Below are positions 1 to 8,398 of a stretch of 41,821 bases of DNA, in pieces. Numbering within the stretch: the stretch's first letter is position 1; the number at the start of each line of letters is the position of its first letter. Under the pieces are notes generated by a model, which had not been told where the DNA came from, did no database searches, and saw only the letters and a program-made list of their open reading frames with translations. A program made the translations under genes and the position numbers. The stretch comes from Chitinophagales bacterium (GTDB taxonomy: Bacteria > Bacteroidota > Bacteroidia > Chitinophagales > Saprospiraceae): NCBI GenBank assembly GCA_013297745.1, contig JAAFIM010000029.1:1-41821 (forward strand), read 5' to 3'.

Positions 1-140
1 CCTTGTTTCTACAAACTTGTTCGCTCCGCTGCGCTCCGTCTCACTTCAGACAGTGTAGAAACTCAACGGATTGGTGTAGTTACGCGCTTCGCGCGGCATA
101 TTTTTATTACACACTTACTTTTTTAATTCTGTATAATTGT

Positions 141-403
141 TAGTGATTAGTTGTTAGTAAAAAACCTCTCAAGTGTTGTGCTTGAGAGGTTTTTTTTATT
201 AAAATTTATACAAATGTATATTTTTATAGCTTTAAGTATGTGAAATAAATTATTGGTGGTTATATGATATTTAAAAAATTGATGGCGTTGGTGTAGAGAC
301 AAGGTATTGTCACGTAAATTTTTGCCACCAATAATTATTTCCACACCCTTATAACGATTTTATTTTATAATTCTGCTCACTAACAACTAACAACTAACCA
401 CTA
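141..403. repeat. Palindromic intergenic block
   Basis: The outer arms 141-158 and 386-403 are inverted copies matching at 17 of 18 bases and built from TTAGTTGTTAGT-like words. Inner arms at about 239-258 and 331-350 are also inverted copies with a small indel. The segment around 290-310 contains GTAGAGACAAGG followed by ATTGTC, a degenerate REP-like hairpin similar in style to the one inside the LRR array. The block could be a degenerate MITE or a nest of REP elements. No target-site duplication was obvious. Confidence 0.4.
165..197 (+). terminator. Rho-independent terminator
   Basis: A perfect 9-bp stem (CCTCTCAAG with CTTGAGAGG) has a 7-base loop and is followed by eight T residues. An A-run before the stem means it could also act on the minus strand, where it would end RDD-gene transcription. 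The gene it terminates on the plus strand must lie upstream of the window. Confidence 0.85.
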
Positions 404-405
404 TT

Positions 406-1140
406 TTAACGGGTTAATACGATATAATCATTAAGCAAAGTGCGCAAAAATTGCCGCTTATCTTTGGGTATAGCACCTATATTGAGAATATCAGCCAAAT
501 GTTTAGATAATTTTATAATTACATTTTTGTGCGCATCATTAGGATAACGACGTTCGCGCTCCAAAACCAACTTGACGAATAACATATCTTTTTCTGACAA
601 CTTAGTGACTTGATTGTATGTAATCGTATAATTTTCAATACTAGAAATTTTAAGAATATCCGCTAGAGCAAAACTGCGCGCTGAAGTTTTTTTGATGACT
701 GTAGTACCAGCCAAAATATCGCCAATTCTTTGGCTATTGGAGGAAGCTGACATTACTAAAGTAGCCACCGAACCTATAGAAATCCAAATATCCAATAAGC
801 GAAAAACCCAACGGATAAAATAATCGTAAGCGTGAGGACTATCGCCGTTGAGTTTGACAATTTTAATCCCCACAGAACGTTTGCCTATACTTTGTCCATC
901 CAAAAATATCTCTGAAATCAAACTATACAAAGCTAAGGGGGCGAAAAAAACCGCCATCAGCAAAAAAACTGCATCGCTATCTCCCCTGCCCCGATTGACC
1001 CCCATAAAAATGGATATGAATATAAAATAAGCCAACATTATCATAGAATCTATAAAAAAAGCAATAAAGCGATTGCCTATGGTGGCTAATTCGTACTGAA
1101 TTGTAACCTTTTGCGAGGTGGTAATTTCTATAGTTTTCAT
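406..1140 (-). CDS. RDD family membrane protein
   Basis: A predicted inner-membrane protein of 244 residues. The RDD domain occupies roughly residues 10-155: an N-terminal NRFIAFFIDS segment supplies the Arg and Asp of the family, followed by hydrophobic helices, a GQSIGKRSVGIKIV segment between helices, and a SQRIGDILAGTTVIK end. The C-terminal ~85 residues are soluble and rich in charged residues. I chose the ATG at 1140 rather than an upstream one because it puts the RDD domain close to the N terminus. RDD proteins often sit beside SpoIIM, MoxR and DUF4129 genes, as here, divergently from the SpoIIM-like gene. The molecular role of the family is poorly defined; transport or stress-related membrane functions have been proposed. 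Confidence 0.85.
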   Translation of the reverse strand: MKTIEITTSQKVTIQYELATIGNRFIAFFIDSMIMLAYFIFISIFMGVNRGRGDSDAVFLLMAVFFAPLALYSLISEIFLDGQSIGKRSVGIKIVKLNGDSPHAYDYFIRWVFRLLDIWISIGSVATLVMSASSNSQRIGDILAGTTVIKKTSARSFALADILKISSIENYTITYNQVTKLSEKDMLFVKLVLERERRYPNDAHKNVIIKLSKHLADILNIGAIPKDKRQFLRTLLNDYIVLTR

Positions 1141-1245
1141 AATTGGATATTTATAAATTTCAAAGCGCAAAGAAAATACAAAATTTTTATTTCTACAACT
1201 TTTTACCCTTTTTTTAGCTTTTTTGGAAAAAAAAGTTGAAAAAAT

Positions 1246-1275
1246 TTGCAGGTATCAAAAAAAAGCCTACTTTTG
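1246..1275 (+). promoter_or_regulatory. Bacteroidota-type promoter for the SpoIIM/MoxR cluster
   Basis: TTG at 1246-1248 is separated by exactly 19 bases from TACTTTTG at 1268-1275, matching the Bacteroidota housekeeping consensus TTG-N19-TAnnTTTG. Transcription would start near 1280, leaving a leader of about 60 bases before the ATG at 1342. This is the best promoter match in the window. Confidence 0.75.
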
Positions 1276-1341
1276 CCACTAAAATGGTCGTAAAAAAAAT
1301 TAGCAGTATCCATAAACATTAGCCTACAAAAACTTATTCTT

Positions 1342-3201
1342 ATGAAAGAAACCCAATTTATAGCCCAAAACAAGCAAAAATGGGCTAAATATGAAAAAGT
1401 GCTAAATTCAGACAGCAAAGACCCTGAGATATTGAGCAATTTATTTATAGAAACAACCGACGATTTGTCCTACTCCCGCACATTTTATCCCAACCGTTCA
1501 GTAAGAGTTTATCTAAATGGCATAGCACAAAAAATTTTCTATTCTATCTACAAAAATAGGAAAGGGCGTATGGGGCGTTTTTTTAGTTTCTGGACCCAAC
1601 AAGTACCACAAATTATATACGAATCGCGCAAAGAATTGCTGTTGTCGCTTATGGTATTTTTGGGGGCTGTGGCTATTGGGGTTTTATCCACGCTAATGGA
1701 TGAGGATTTCCCGAGGGTGATATTAGGAGACGCCTATATTGAACGTACTTTTGAGAATATAGAGCGGGGCACACCAATGTCTGTATACCAAGACGCTGGC
1801 GGGGATGAGATGTTTTTTAAAATTGGGCTCAACAATCTAAAAGTGGCAATGCTTACCTTCGTTGTGGGTTTGTTATTTGGCACAGGCACCATTTATCTGC
1901 TGTTATACAATGGCATTATGGTGGGCGCATTCCAAACTTTTTTCATCCGACAGGGTATTTTCTGGGATTCTATACTTACGATTTGGGTGCACGGTGCTAT
2001 AGAAATTTCAGCCATTATAATAGCGGGAGGGGCTGGTTTAGTATTGGGAAAAGGTTTAGCGTTTCCGCACACCTATAGCCGACTGCAAAGCTTACAATTA
2101 GCTACCCGTAGGGGTATTTTGATTATGGCTACCATTACCCCGTTGATTATTTTAGCTGCTTTTATAGAATCTTATATCACCAGATTTACTGACGCGCCCT
2201 ATGCCGTACGGGCTACTATCATTTTAGCATCTTTTGGCTTTATTGGCGCATATTTTATCCTTTATCCGATGTGGAAAGCGCGCCGAGGTTTTATCTCTTT
2301 CTTGCGCGATGCCAACCTACCCGCTATTAAACCAGAAGTGTTGGAAATCAATAAAATCAAAAATTCGCCTGAGATATTTAGCGATACGTTTATAGTTTAT
2401 CGCCGCTATATGAAGTTTTTTGGGGCAACGGCAGCATTTATAGCTGGTATTTATACCACTGTGGTGGTTACGGTGGGTTATCGCTTCAAACTAGAAACTT
2501 CCAACTTTTTGATAGATGGGTTAGAAAAAGTATTTGTCAATTTTGAACAATTTTTATCCCCAAATGAGACTTTAGATGTGTTGTGGTTGATGAATTGGTT
2601 TGGCTTTACTGTGGTTAGTTTTGTAGCTGGATATTTTTTGCGCAAAACAGCCTATCCCGATGACAAAATTAGCTTTGCATTTTTATCTAAAGCAGCTTTG
2701 GTAGCCATTTTGGGCGCTTTGGTCTTGAATTTGGGTTCGACCATCTATCCAGGTTTATTATTTTTATTAGCTATTTTTGCTTTTCCGATGTTATTCTTTT
2801 GGCAAGGGGCTAGCATACCCGACCGAAATAATTTATTCAGCACTTTTGCCAAAACCCTTTCGTTAGGATTGGGCAATTATGGAACATTATTGGGTACTTA
2901 TTTAATTATGGTGTTGATGGTTTTTTTATTCTTATTTCTAACCACAGCCCCTTTATTAGCTTTATTTTATAGCGCATTGAGTACTTTTATCCCTATGTCG
3001 CGGGATTTGATGCGCACCTCGCAAGAGACTTTCTATATATTCAGCAACGCTTTTGTGTTATTTGCCAGCATACCGCTAATATATTTAAGTTTAGGTTTAG
3101 CTTATTTTTCTTTCAAAGAAACCAACGAAGCCAACGATTTGATGAAGCAGGTTGATAATGTGGGCGTGCAACGCACCAGCTATGGTATGTTGAGCGAATA
3201 A
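1342..3201 (+). CDS. SpoIIM-like (DUF95) membrane protein, double length
   Basis: Residues 1-330 look like the stage II sporulation M / DUF95 family common in non-sporulating Bacteroidota: a soluble N terminus starting MKETQFIAQNKQKW, then helices with the typical GLLFGTGTIYLLLYNG, VHGAIEISAIIIAGGAGL and LGKGL segments. The family is usually about 320 residues, but this protein has 619. The second half (about 340-619) adds at least six hydrophobic helices and ends in a short charged tail. The gene is first in a plus-strand run followed after 40 bases by the DUF4129-like gene. In related genomes the family sits with RDD, DUF4129, DUF4350, MoxR and DUF58 genes. Function is unproven; a membrane partner of the MoxR complex is plausible. 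Confidence 0.85.
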   Translation: MKETQFIAQNKQKWAKYEKVLNSDSKDPEILSNLFIETTDDLSYSRTFYPNRSVRVYLNGIAQKIFYSIYKNRKGRMGRFFSFWTQQVPQIIYESRKELLLSLMVFLGAVAIGVLSTLMDEDFPRVILGDAYIERTFENIERGTPMSVYQDAGGDEMFFKIGLNNLKVAMLTFVVGLLFGTGTIYLLLYNGIMVGAFQTFFIRQGIFWDSILTIWVHGAIEISAIIIAGGAGLVLGKGLAFPHTYSRLQSLQLATRRGILIMATITPLIILAAFIESYITRFTDAPYAVRATIILASFGFIGAYFILYPMWKARRGFISFLRDANLPAIKPEVLEINKIKNSPEIFSDTFIVYRRYMKFFGATAAFIAGIYTTVVVTVGYRFKLETSNFLIDGLEKVFVNFEQFLSPNETLDVLWLMNWFGFTVVSFVAGYFLRKTAYPDDKISFAFLSKAALVAILGALVLNLGSTIYPGLLFLLAIFAFPMLFFWQGASIPDRNNLFSTFAKTLSLGLGNYGTLLGTYLIMVLMVFLFLFLTTAPLLALFYSALSTFIPMSRDLMRTSQETFYIFSNAFVLFASIPLIYLSLGLAYFSFKETNEANDLMKQVDNVGVQRTSYGMLSE

Positions 3202-3241
3202 TGGCACTAAATGAAAAGCAAAACACCCCCAAAAAAAATTT

Positions 3242-3925
3242 ATGAAAATATATCTGATAATAATCTGGCTTTTCGCTAGTTCCTATCTGTGGGCTAATGG
3301 AGCGACTGACAATTACCACAACGAAAACCTTTCCAACGGCAAACTGAACAAAACCCAATGGCAAAAATCGGTAGAAGGGCTAAATTATAAACCTATCCCC
3401 AAACCAGAACCTAAAACAGTGAATGGGAATACCACCCGTAATTTGCCCAATCTAAACCTGCCGAAACTATCATTTAGCGAACAATGGGGACGTTTTTTGC
3501 TAATCAGTCTTTTAGTTTTAGCGATTGGGTTTGTACTATTCAGGGTTATGGTTAACATCAACGATGCGCCGTTGCCTGTGCGCCAGCAAATACAAACAAT
3601 AGACGATATTGAAAAAAATATACACGAGGCTGACATTGACCGATTTTTGCGCGAAGCGTTGGCAGCCCAACAATACCGTTTGGCTATACGTTTATATTAT
3701 TTGGCCATAATCAAAGAACTCTCATTAAAAGGAAAAATTCAATGGCAAAGGGATAAAACCAATGGCGCGTATTTGCGTGAAATGCGCAATCAAAGCCAAT
3801 TATACAGCAGCTTTAGCCATTTAACCTTAATTTTTGAATATGTTTGGTATAGTAATAGTGGTTTCAACCAAGAGAATTATGCCCAAGTGGAACCTGAATT
3901 TGCCTCTTTTTTAAAACAAATCTAA
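3242..3925 (+). CDS. DUF4129-like exported/membrane protein
   Basis: A 227-residue protein with a signal peptide (MKIYLIIIWLFASSYLWA), a Pro/Asn-rich periplasmic stretch to about residue 78, one transmembrane helix near 82-103 and a cytoplasmic C-terminal domain. The C-terminal half, from DRFLREALAAQQYRLAIRLY through YVWYSNSGF, matches the DUF4129 pattern seen in MoxR clusters: paired helices with a conserved YVWY-like motif. It lies 40 bases after the SpoIIM-like gene and 30 bases before the DUF4350 gene, so all three are probably cotranscribed. DUF4129 is often fused to transglutaminase domains elsewhere, but none is present here. Role unknown. Confidence 0.75.
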   Translation: MKIYLIIIWLFASSYLWANGATDNYHNENLSNGKLNKTQWQKSVEGLNYKPIPKPEPKTVNGNTTRNLPNLNLPKLSFSEQWGRFLLISLLVLAIGFVLFRVMVNINDAPLPVRQQIQTIDDIEKNIHEADIDRFLREALAAQQYRLAIRLYYLAIIKELSLKGKIQWQRDKTNGAYLREMRNQSQLYSSFSHLTLIFEYVWYSNSGFNQENYAQVEPEFASFLKQI

Positions 3926-3955
3926 TCCTAGCAGCAAGTTTTTGCTAATAATATT

Positions 3956-5368
3956 ATGAAAAATAATAATACGCCCGTGTTGATTATTGTGGGGTTGATT
4001 GTATTAGGTTTGGGGATTTTGTTCTGGTTTGGAAATTCAGATACAAGTGAACGCCGCCGCTGGACTGCTAATTTTGACGAAAAAAACGCAGAACCTTATG
4101 GAACAGGTATATTTTATAATTTATTGAAATCTACCTATAAACTCGAACCGCTCACAGACCGAGTACCAACCCAATTGCCCAAAGATAGCAATGCAAAAAA
4201 CAATCTCTATGTTTATATAGGCCAAGAACCCAAATATACAGAAGAAGAGGCAGAACATTTGTTGCGTTTTGTAGAAAATGGGGGTACAGCCTTTATAGCT
4301 TGCCAATCTATGCCTGATTCATTGATGCAGTTTTTATATTATTATGAAGACTGCGGCTTTGATGCGCAAACAGATATACGCGCTTGGCAGTGGGCATCCA
4401 ACCAAGATAGTGCGGTCATCAATTTTACCCACCCCAAGCTAAAGATGAACGAAGCTTTGTCCATCTCTTTCCCCAACGACGACCGCAGTTGGTCTAGACC
4501 CCAATGGGCTTATTTCCCAACCAATAACATTTGCGAGCAAACGACTTATCCCATTGCTATGTTGGGTACGATAACCTTCAGCCAAAATTTGAACCGTTTT
4601 GACGACACCAATCTCGATATTGCGCCTCGTTATCAAGAAGCTAATTTTATCCGTTTTCAGACCAAAAGTGGATATTTTTATATGCATACCAATCCGCATT
4701 TATTCACCAATTTTTTCTTACAGCAAGAAGCTATTTTTGAATACGCCAACGGCATTTTAGGACATTTCAACCCCAATACTATATTTTGGGACAGGGTGAG
4801 CCACGTGCCTGCTGTTAAGAAAAAAAGGGAAGCGCCTGCACAAAATCGGGTAGAACGCAATCCGATGGAATATATCTACAGCCAAACCCCTTTGCGTAAT
4901 GCTTGGTATCTGCTCTTGGCTGCTGGGATTTTGTATGTTATTTTTGGTGCCAAACGCCGCCAACGCCCCATTCCGATATTAGAGCCTAATAGAAATACCT
5001 CTTTGGAGTTTGTGGAAACTGTAGGTCGCTTGTATTATCAACAACAAAATCACCGCGTCATTTTTCAAAAGCTTATCAATCATTTTTTAGCGCATATTCG
5101 CCAACGTTATCATTTGGTAACGAGAGATTTGGATGACAAATTGGTAGAGAAAATATGCTTGCGCGCTGATGCACCCAAGGAGGTCATACAACCTATTTTT
5201 GATAAATATCACAGCCTTAACCAAAAGCTGCAAAACCGCACTGTAGCACTTTCTACTGAAGCATTAAACGATTTTTACTATTTAATAGAGCGTTTTCACC
5301 GATTCGAAAAAAATAACATCTTTAACGAAGAAAAGAGAAAAGCCATCAGTGCCAAGGTGAAAATTTAG
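3956..5368 (+). CDS. DUF4350 domain membrane protein
   Basis: A 470-residue protein with an N-terminal transmembrane segment (about residues 7-25) and a second near 322-338 (YLLLAAGILYVIFGA). Between them lies a DUF4350-like domain: the NFDEKNAEPYGTGIFYNLL start, then a predicted Rossmann-like part with YVYIGQEP and ENGGTAFIACQ. The family resembles glutamine-amidotransferase-fold domains without an evident catalytic Cys-His pair. The C-terminal ~130 residues are helical and cytoplasmic. It is the third gene of the MoxR cluster, 30 bases after the DUF4129-like gene. No enzymatic role is established; membership of a MoxR-linked membrane complex is inferred from synteny. Confidence 0.75.
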   Translation: MKNNNTPVLIIVGLIVLGLGILFWFGNSDTSERRRWTANFDEKNAEPYGTGIFYNLLKSTYKLEPLTDRVPTQLPKDSNAKNNLYVYIGQEPKYTEEEAEHLLRFVENGGTAFIACQSMPDSLMQFLYYYEDCGFDAQTDIRAWQWASNQDSAVINFTHPKLKMNEALSISFPNDDRSWSRPQWAYFPTNNICEQTTYPIAMLGTITFSQNLNRFDDTNLDIAPRYQEANFIRFQTKSGYFYMHTNPHLFTNFFLQQEAIFEYANGILGHFNPNTIFWDRVSHVPAVKKKREAPAQNRVERNPMEYIYSQTPLRNAWYLLLAAGILYVIFGAKRRQRPIPILEPNRNTSLEFVETVGRLYYQQQNHRVIFQKLINHFLAHIRQRYHLVTRDLDDKLVEKICLRADAPKEVIQPIFDKYHSLNQKLQNRTVALSTEALNDFYYLIERFHRFEKNNIFNEEKRKAISAKVKI

Positions 5369-5415
5369 CCGATAAAAAATAATTCTAAAAAAGCAGTCAT
5401 TAAAGGAACAAAAAT

Positions 5416-6249
5416 ATGGTAACGTCACAAAAATATTATAAATGTCTTGTTTTTATCCTTTGTTTACTGCACGTGGCTTGTACGCCCTCTACCAGTCGCA
5501 AAGAATATGAAGATTATTTTCTTCAATGCGTAGATGAACACTCCAAAGAAACAGAAATTTCTTACATAGATACATCTTTTGGCAATCCAAAAAGGGAAAG
5601 CCAAATTCTACGCCAAGATAACTATTATACTCATAGTTTATACAGCCCATTTCCTTACAAGTGCCTGCACATCTATAAAAATATGATGCAAGAATACCCA
5701 AATGACAAAAAATTGCAGTATTCAAGGTATAAAGTCAATAGTGAAATCCAAGAAGATTTAAGCAGTTTTTGTTCGGATAGATATTCTGCTATTGCTGTAA
5801 TAATTGACGGCTACATCGTTTTTGACTATTCTTATATGGGTTGGGTTGTACCTACTGAAGACCAAAAGAAGGAATTTGCTCAAATGTTGGCTGATATGCG
5901 CAGTTTTAGAGCCCATTATGTATTGCCTTGCGGGGAAGATACTGCAGCCAACTTAGGCTTTAAGCCTTTCTATCCCAATTTACGCGAAATAAAAGGCGAT
6001 TGGTATGATAGGGCAGATTTTTTAGCAGATTTAAAACAATCCACGCCGCGCTTAAAACGATTATGTGCGGGCTGGAAGCGATATTTTGACAGGCTAAAAT
6101 CTCATTTCCCGAGACATAGAGGCTTAGCTTTATATGATTGTTATTGTATAAAAGGCGATACTTTATTAACACAATGCCAAGAAGATAGCTTAAAACTAGG
6201 AAACGATGCCGACCTATGGTTTGAGCCCGAATATCCAATAAATAAATAA
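5416..6249 (+). CDS. Predicted lipoprotein, unknown function
   Basis: A 277-residue protein whose N terminus has a hydrophobic stretch ending in HVAC (Cys22), consistent with a lipobox. The mature part is rich in Tyr, Asp and Lys with several cysteines, and has no domain I recognise. It sits 47 bases after the DUF4350 gene and 120 bases before moxR, a position that does not normally carry a lipoprotein in this cluster, so it may be a lineage-specific insertion. A gap of 120 bases after it suggests moxR may have its own promoter, although I found no clear one. Confidence 0.6.
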   Translation: MVTSQKYYKCLVFILCLLHVACTPSTSRKEYEDYFLQCVDEHSKETEISYIDTSFGNPKRESQILRQDNYYTHSLYSPFPYKCLHIYKNMMQEYPNDKKLQYSRYKVNSEIQEDLSSFCSDRYSAIAVIIDGYIVFDYSYMGWVVPTEDQKKEFAQMLADMRSFRAHYVLPCGEDTAANLGFKPFYPNLREIKGDWYDRADFLADLKQSTPRLKRLCAGWKRYFDRLKSHFPRHRGLALYDCYCIKGDTLLTQCQEDSLKLGNDADLWFEPEYPINK

Positions 6250-6369
6250 CTAATTATCCAGCACTTACAGTGTTAAGTTCTATCCATAAATTAGTACATA
6301 CTTTTTTCTTTTTAAAACATTTACCTTTTTTTATCCAACCAAAGCTAGCAACACAGCAATTTTATATTT

Positions 6370-7353
6370 ATGAACGACAATTTTATGGGCGAGGCTAGTT
6401 CCTCTTCCTTACAACATTTGCAACGCACAGTAGAAAAAGTGCGCGACGAGGTACAAAAGGTGATTATTGGCCAAGACAGTACTTTAGATTTATTGCTAAT
6501 TGCGCTTTTCACAGGCGGTCACGTGCTTATAGAAGGTGTGCCCGGGGTAGCCAAAACCCTATCAGCCAAATTATTAGCTAAAGCGGTTAATGTAGAGTTT
6601 ACCCGCATCCAATTCACCCCCGATTTGATGCCTTCGGACGTAACGGGTACTAGTATTTTCAACCTTAAAAATGCAGAATTTGTGTTTAATAAAGGTCCGA
6701 TTTTTTCCAATATGGTGCTCATAGACGAGATTAATCGCGCCCCAGCCAAAACCCAAGCTTCTTTATTTGAGGTAATGGAAGAACGGCAAGTTTCTGTAGA
6801 TGGGATTAGTTACCCTATGTCTTTCCCCTTTATGATTTTGGCTACCCAAAACCCCATAGAGCAAGAAGGTACTTATAAATTGCCCGAAGCACAACTTGAC
6901 CGCTTTTTGTTCCGCATCAAGATAAAATATCCTTCCCAGAGTGAAGAACAGCAGATATTGCGCCGTTTTCGCAACGATTTCCGCAAACGGGTTAGCGAAA
7001 CAGTGCAGGCGGTATTGACAATAGAAGAAATACAAGCTTGTCAAGATTTAATAGAAAAAATACATATTTCTGACCAATTGTTGGATTATATAGCCGCCAT
7101 AATCAACAATACCCGCAATAACGGCGACCTTTTTTTAGGCGCTTCCCCCCGCGCTTCATTAGCTATTATGCAGTCTGCCAAAGCTTATGCTGCGCTCAAT
7201 GCTCGCAATTTTGTAACCCCAGATGATATCCAATTTATCGCTTATCACGTGCTAAACCACAGAATTATACTTACCCCAGAGCGTGAAATGGAAGGTATGG
7301 AAGTTTTGGATGTGGTTAAAGATATTATTGCCAAAGTCGAAGTTCCCAGATAA
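6370..7353 (+). CDS. MoxR family AAA+ ATPase
   Basis: A 327-residue AAA+ ATPase of the MoxR/RavA type, thought to act as a chaperone-like remodelling ATPase on membrane or secreted partners. Walker A is GVPGVAKT at residues 56-63. Walker B is MVLIDE at 115-120, followed by the INRAPAKTQASLFEVMEE segment typical of MoxR. Sensor 1 is in LATQNP and the arginine-finger region in LPEAQLDRFLFRIK. The C-terminal AAA_lid_2 includes GASPRASLAIMQSAKAYA. The length is normal. Its usual partner, a DUF58 protein with a von Willebrand-type motif, is normally the next gene but is not present in this window. Confidence 0.95.
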   Translation: MNDNFMGEASSSSLQHLQRTVEKVRDEVQKVIIGQDSTLDLLLIALFTGGHVLIEGVPGVAKTLSAKLLAKAVNVEFTRIQFTPDLMPSDVTGTSIFNLKNAEFVFNKGPIFSNMVLIDEINRAPAKTQASLFEVMEERQVSVDGISYPMSFPFMILATQNPIEQEGTYKLPEAQLDRFLFRIKIKYPSQSEEQQILRRFRNDFRKRVSETVQAVLTIEEIQACQDLIEKIHISDQLLDYIAAIINNTRNNGDLFLGASPRASLAIMQSAKAYAALNARNFVTPDDIQFIAYHVLNHRIILTPEREMEGMEVLDVVKDIIAKVEVPR

Positions 7354-8390
7354 AATAGTGGGCATAAACAAGAACTTTTTATTAGGAATATTGTTTTATA
7401 GCAACTTTTTATCACAATTATTTAGCTTATGCAAAATACCCCCAGCGAACAACAATCGCTCGTTTTATTAGAAAATTATGTACAAAACAAGTCCAAACAG
7501 TTCACTATCAATGACGCAGCCGCAGTAACTGGGGTTCCTTTGTTGGAAACCAAGTATTCACTCAATGCTTTAATGCTAAAATATGACTGCAGGTTGAAAG
7601 TTACCGAAAAAGGGGATTTAATCTACGATTTTGGGCCGACTTTACACCGCCGCACAGAACGCACTTGGGGTGAACTCTTCGCTGATGTAGGTGCTACTGT
7701 TTGGAAATGGTTTTCGCTCTCTTATAAATTTCTAATCTCTATAGTACTAGTGGTTTATTTTATAGCCTTTGTACTAATTATTATCGGTTTGGCAATAGCC
7801 GCTTTATCCGGCTTGAAAGATAATAAAAGCAGTAGCGGGGACGGAATAGGCAAATTAATAGGGGTTGTTTTTAGAGTTTTCTGGGAAATTTTCGCTTGGA
7901 ACACGATAATGGGAAACAACACCTACCGCAGCAGGGACGAATATGGGTATGAATATGACCACTACGAATCGCGCGGTTCTGCCTTGCAGCGTGCTGTAGG
8001 GAACAAAAATAAAGGCAACTCTGCCAAAGATAAAGGATTTATTGCCTCTATCTACGATTTTGTATTTGGACCGCCCCGCGTTACCACCGACCCTTTGGCC
8101 AACAAACAAGAATTAGCCACTTTTTTGCGTAAAAATAAAGGTTTGGTCAATACAACCGAACTGCAAGCCTTAGCTGGTTGGCAAAGAGAAGAAGCGGATA
8201 ATTTTATGACTGAATGTTTAGCGCACTACAACGGCACGGCAGAAATAAGCGATAATGCCACTCTATATGGCGATTTTTCCGAATTTATTCGTAGCCAAGA
8301 CCGTTCGGGAGAAGCCCCTGTAGTTTATTATTGGGATGAATATGAAGCCCCGCAAGAATTGACTGGCAATACAGGTTGGAGAAATTTTTG

Positions 8391-8398
8391 GATAATTT
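8391..8398. repeat. Target-site duplication, left copy
   Basis: GATAATTT directly precedes the left end of the ISL3 element and is repeated exactly after the right end at 9523-9530. An 8-bp duplication is characteristic of ISL3 transposition. Confidence 0.95.

Larger units (their letters stand above)
1..405. other. Non-coding leader region with nested inverted repeats
   Basis: I see no convincing gene here. The first 62 bases carry a perfect 9-bp inverted repeat (5-13 with 54-62) around a short internal GTCT/AGAC hairpin, and a small CGCGC-TTC-GCGCG hairpin lies near 92-104. A terminator hairpin is at 165-189. Two further inverted pairs surround it: 141-158 with 386-403 (17 of 18 bases) and about 239-258 with 331-350. 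The 65-codon minus-strand reading frame at 147-344 runs through the terminator and the palindromes and looks like chance. Confidence 0.6.

Noticed and set aside
147-344. Minus-strand open frame of 65 codons
   Set aside because: It runs through the terminator hairpin and the inverted repeats and has no recognisable protein character.
6250-6369. Terminator or promoter between the lipoprotein and moxR
   Set aside because: Only a weak CACT/AGTG hairpin without a T-run is present, and no TAnnTTTG box fits.
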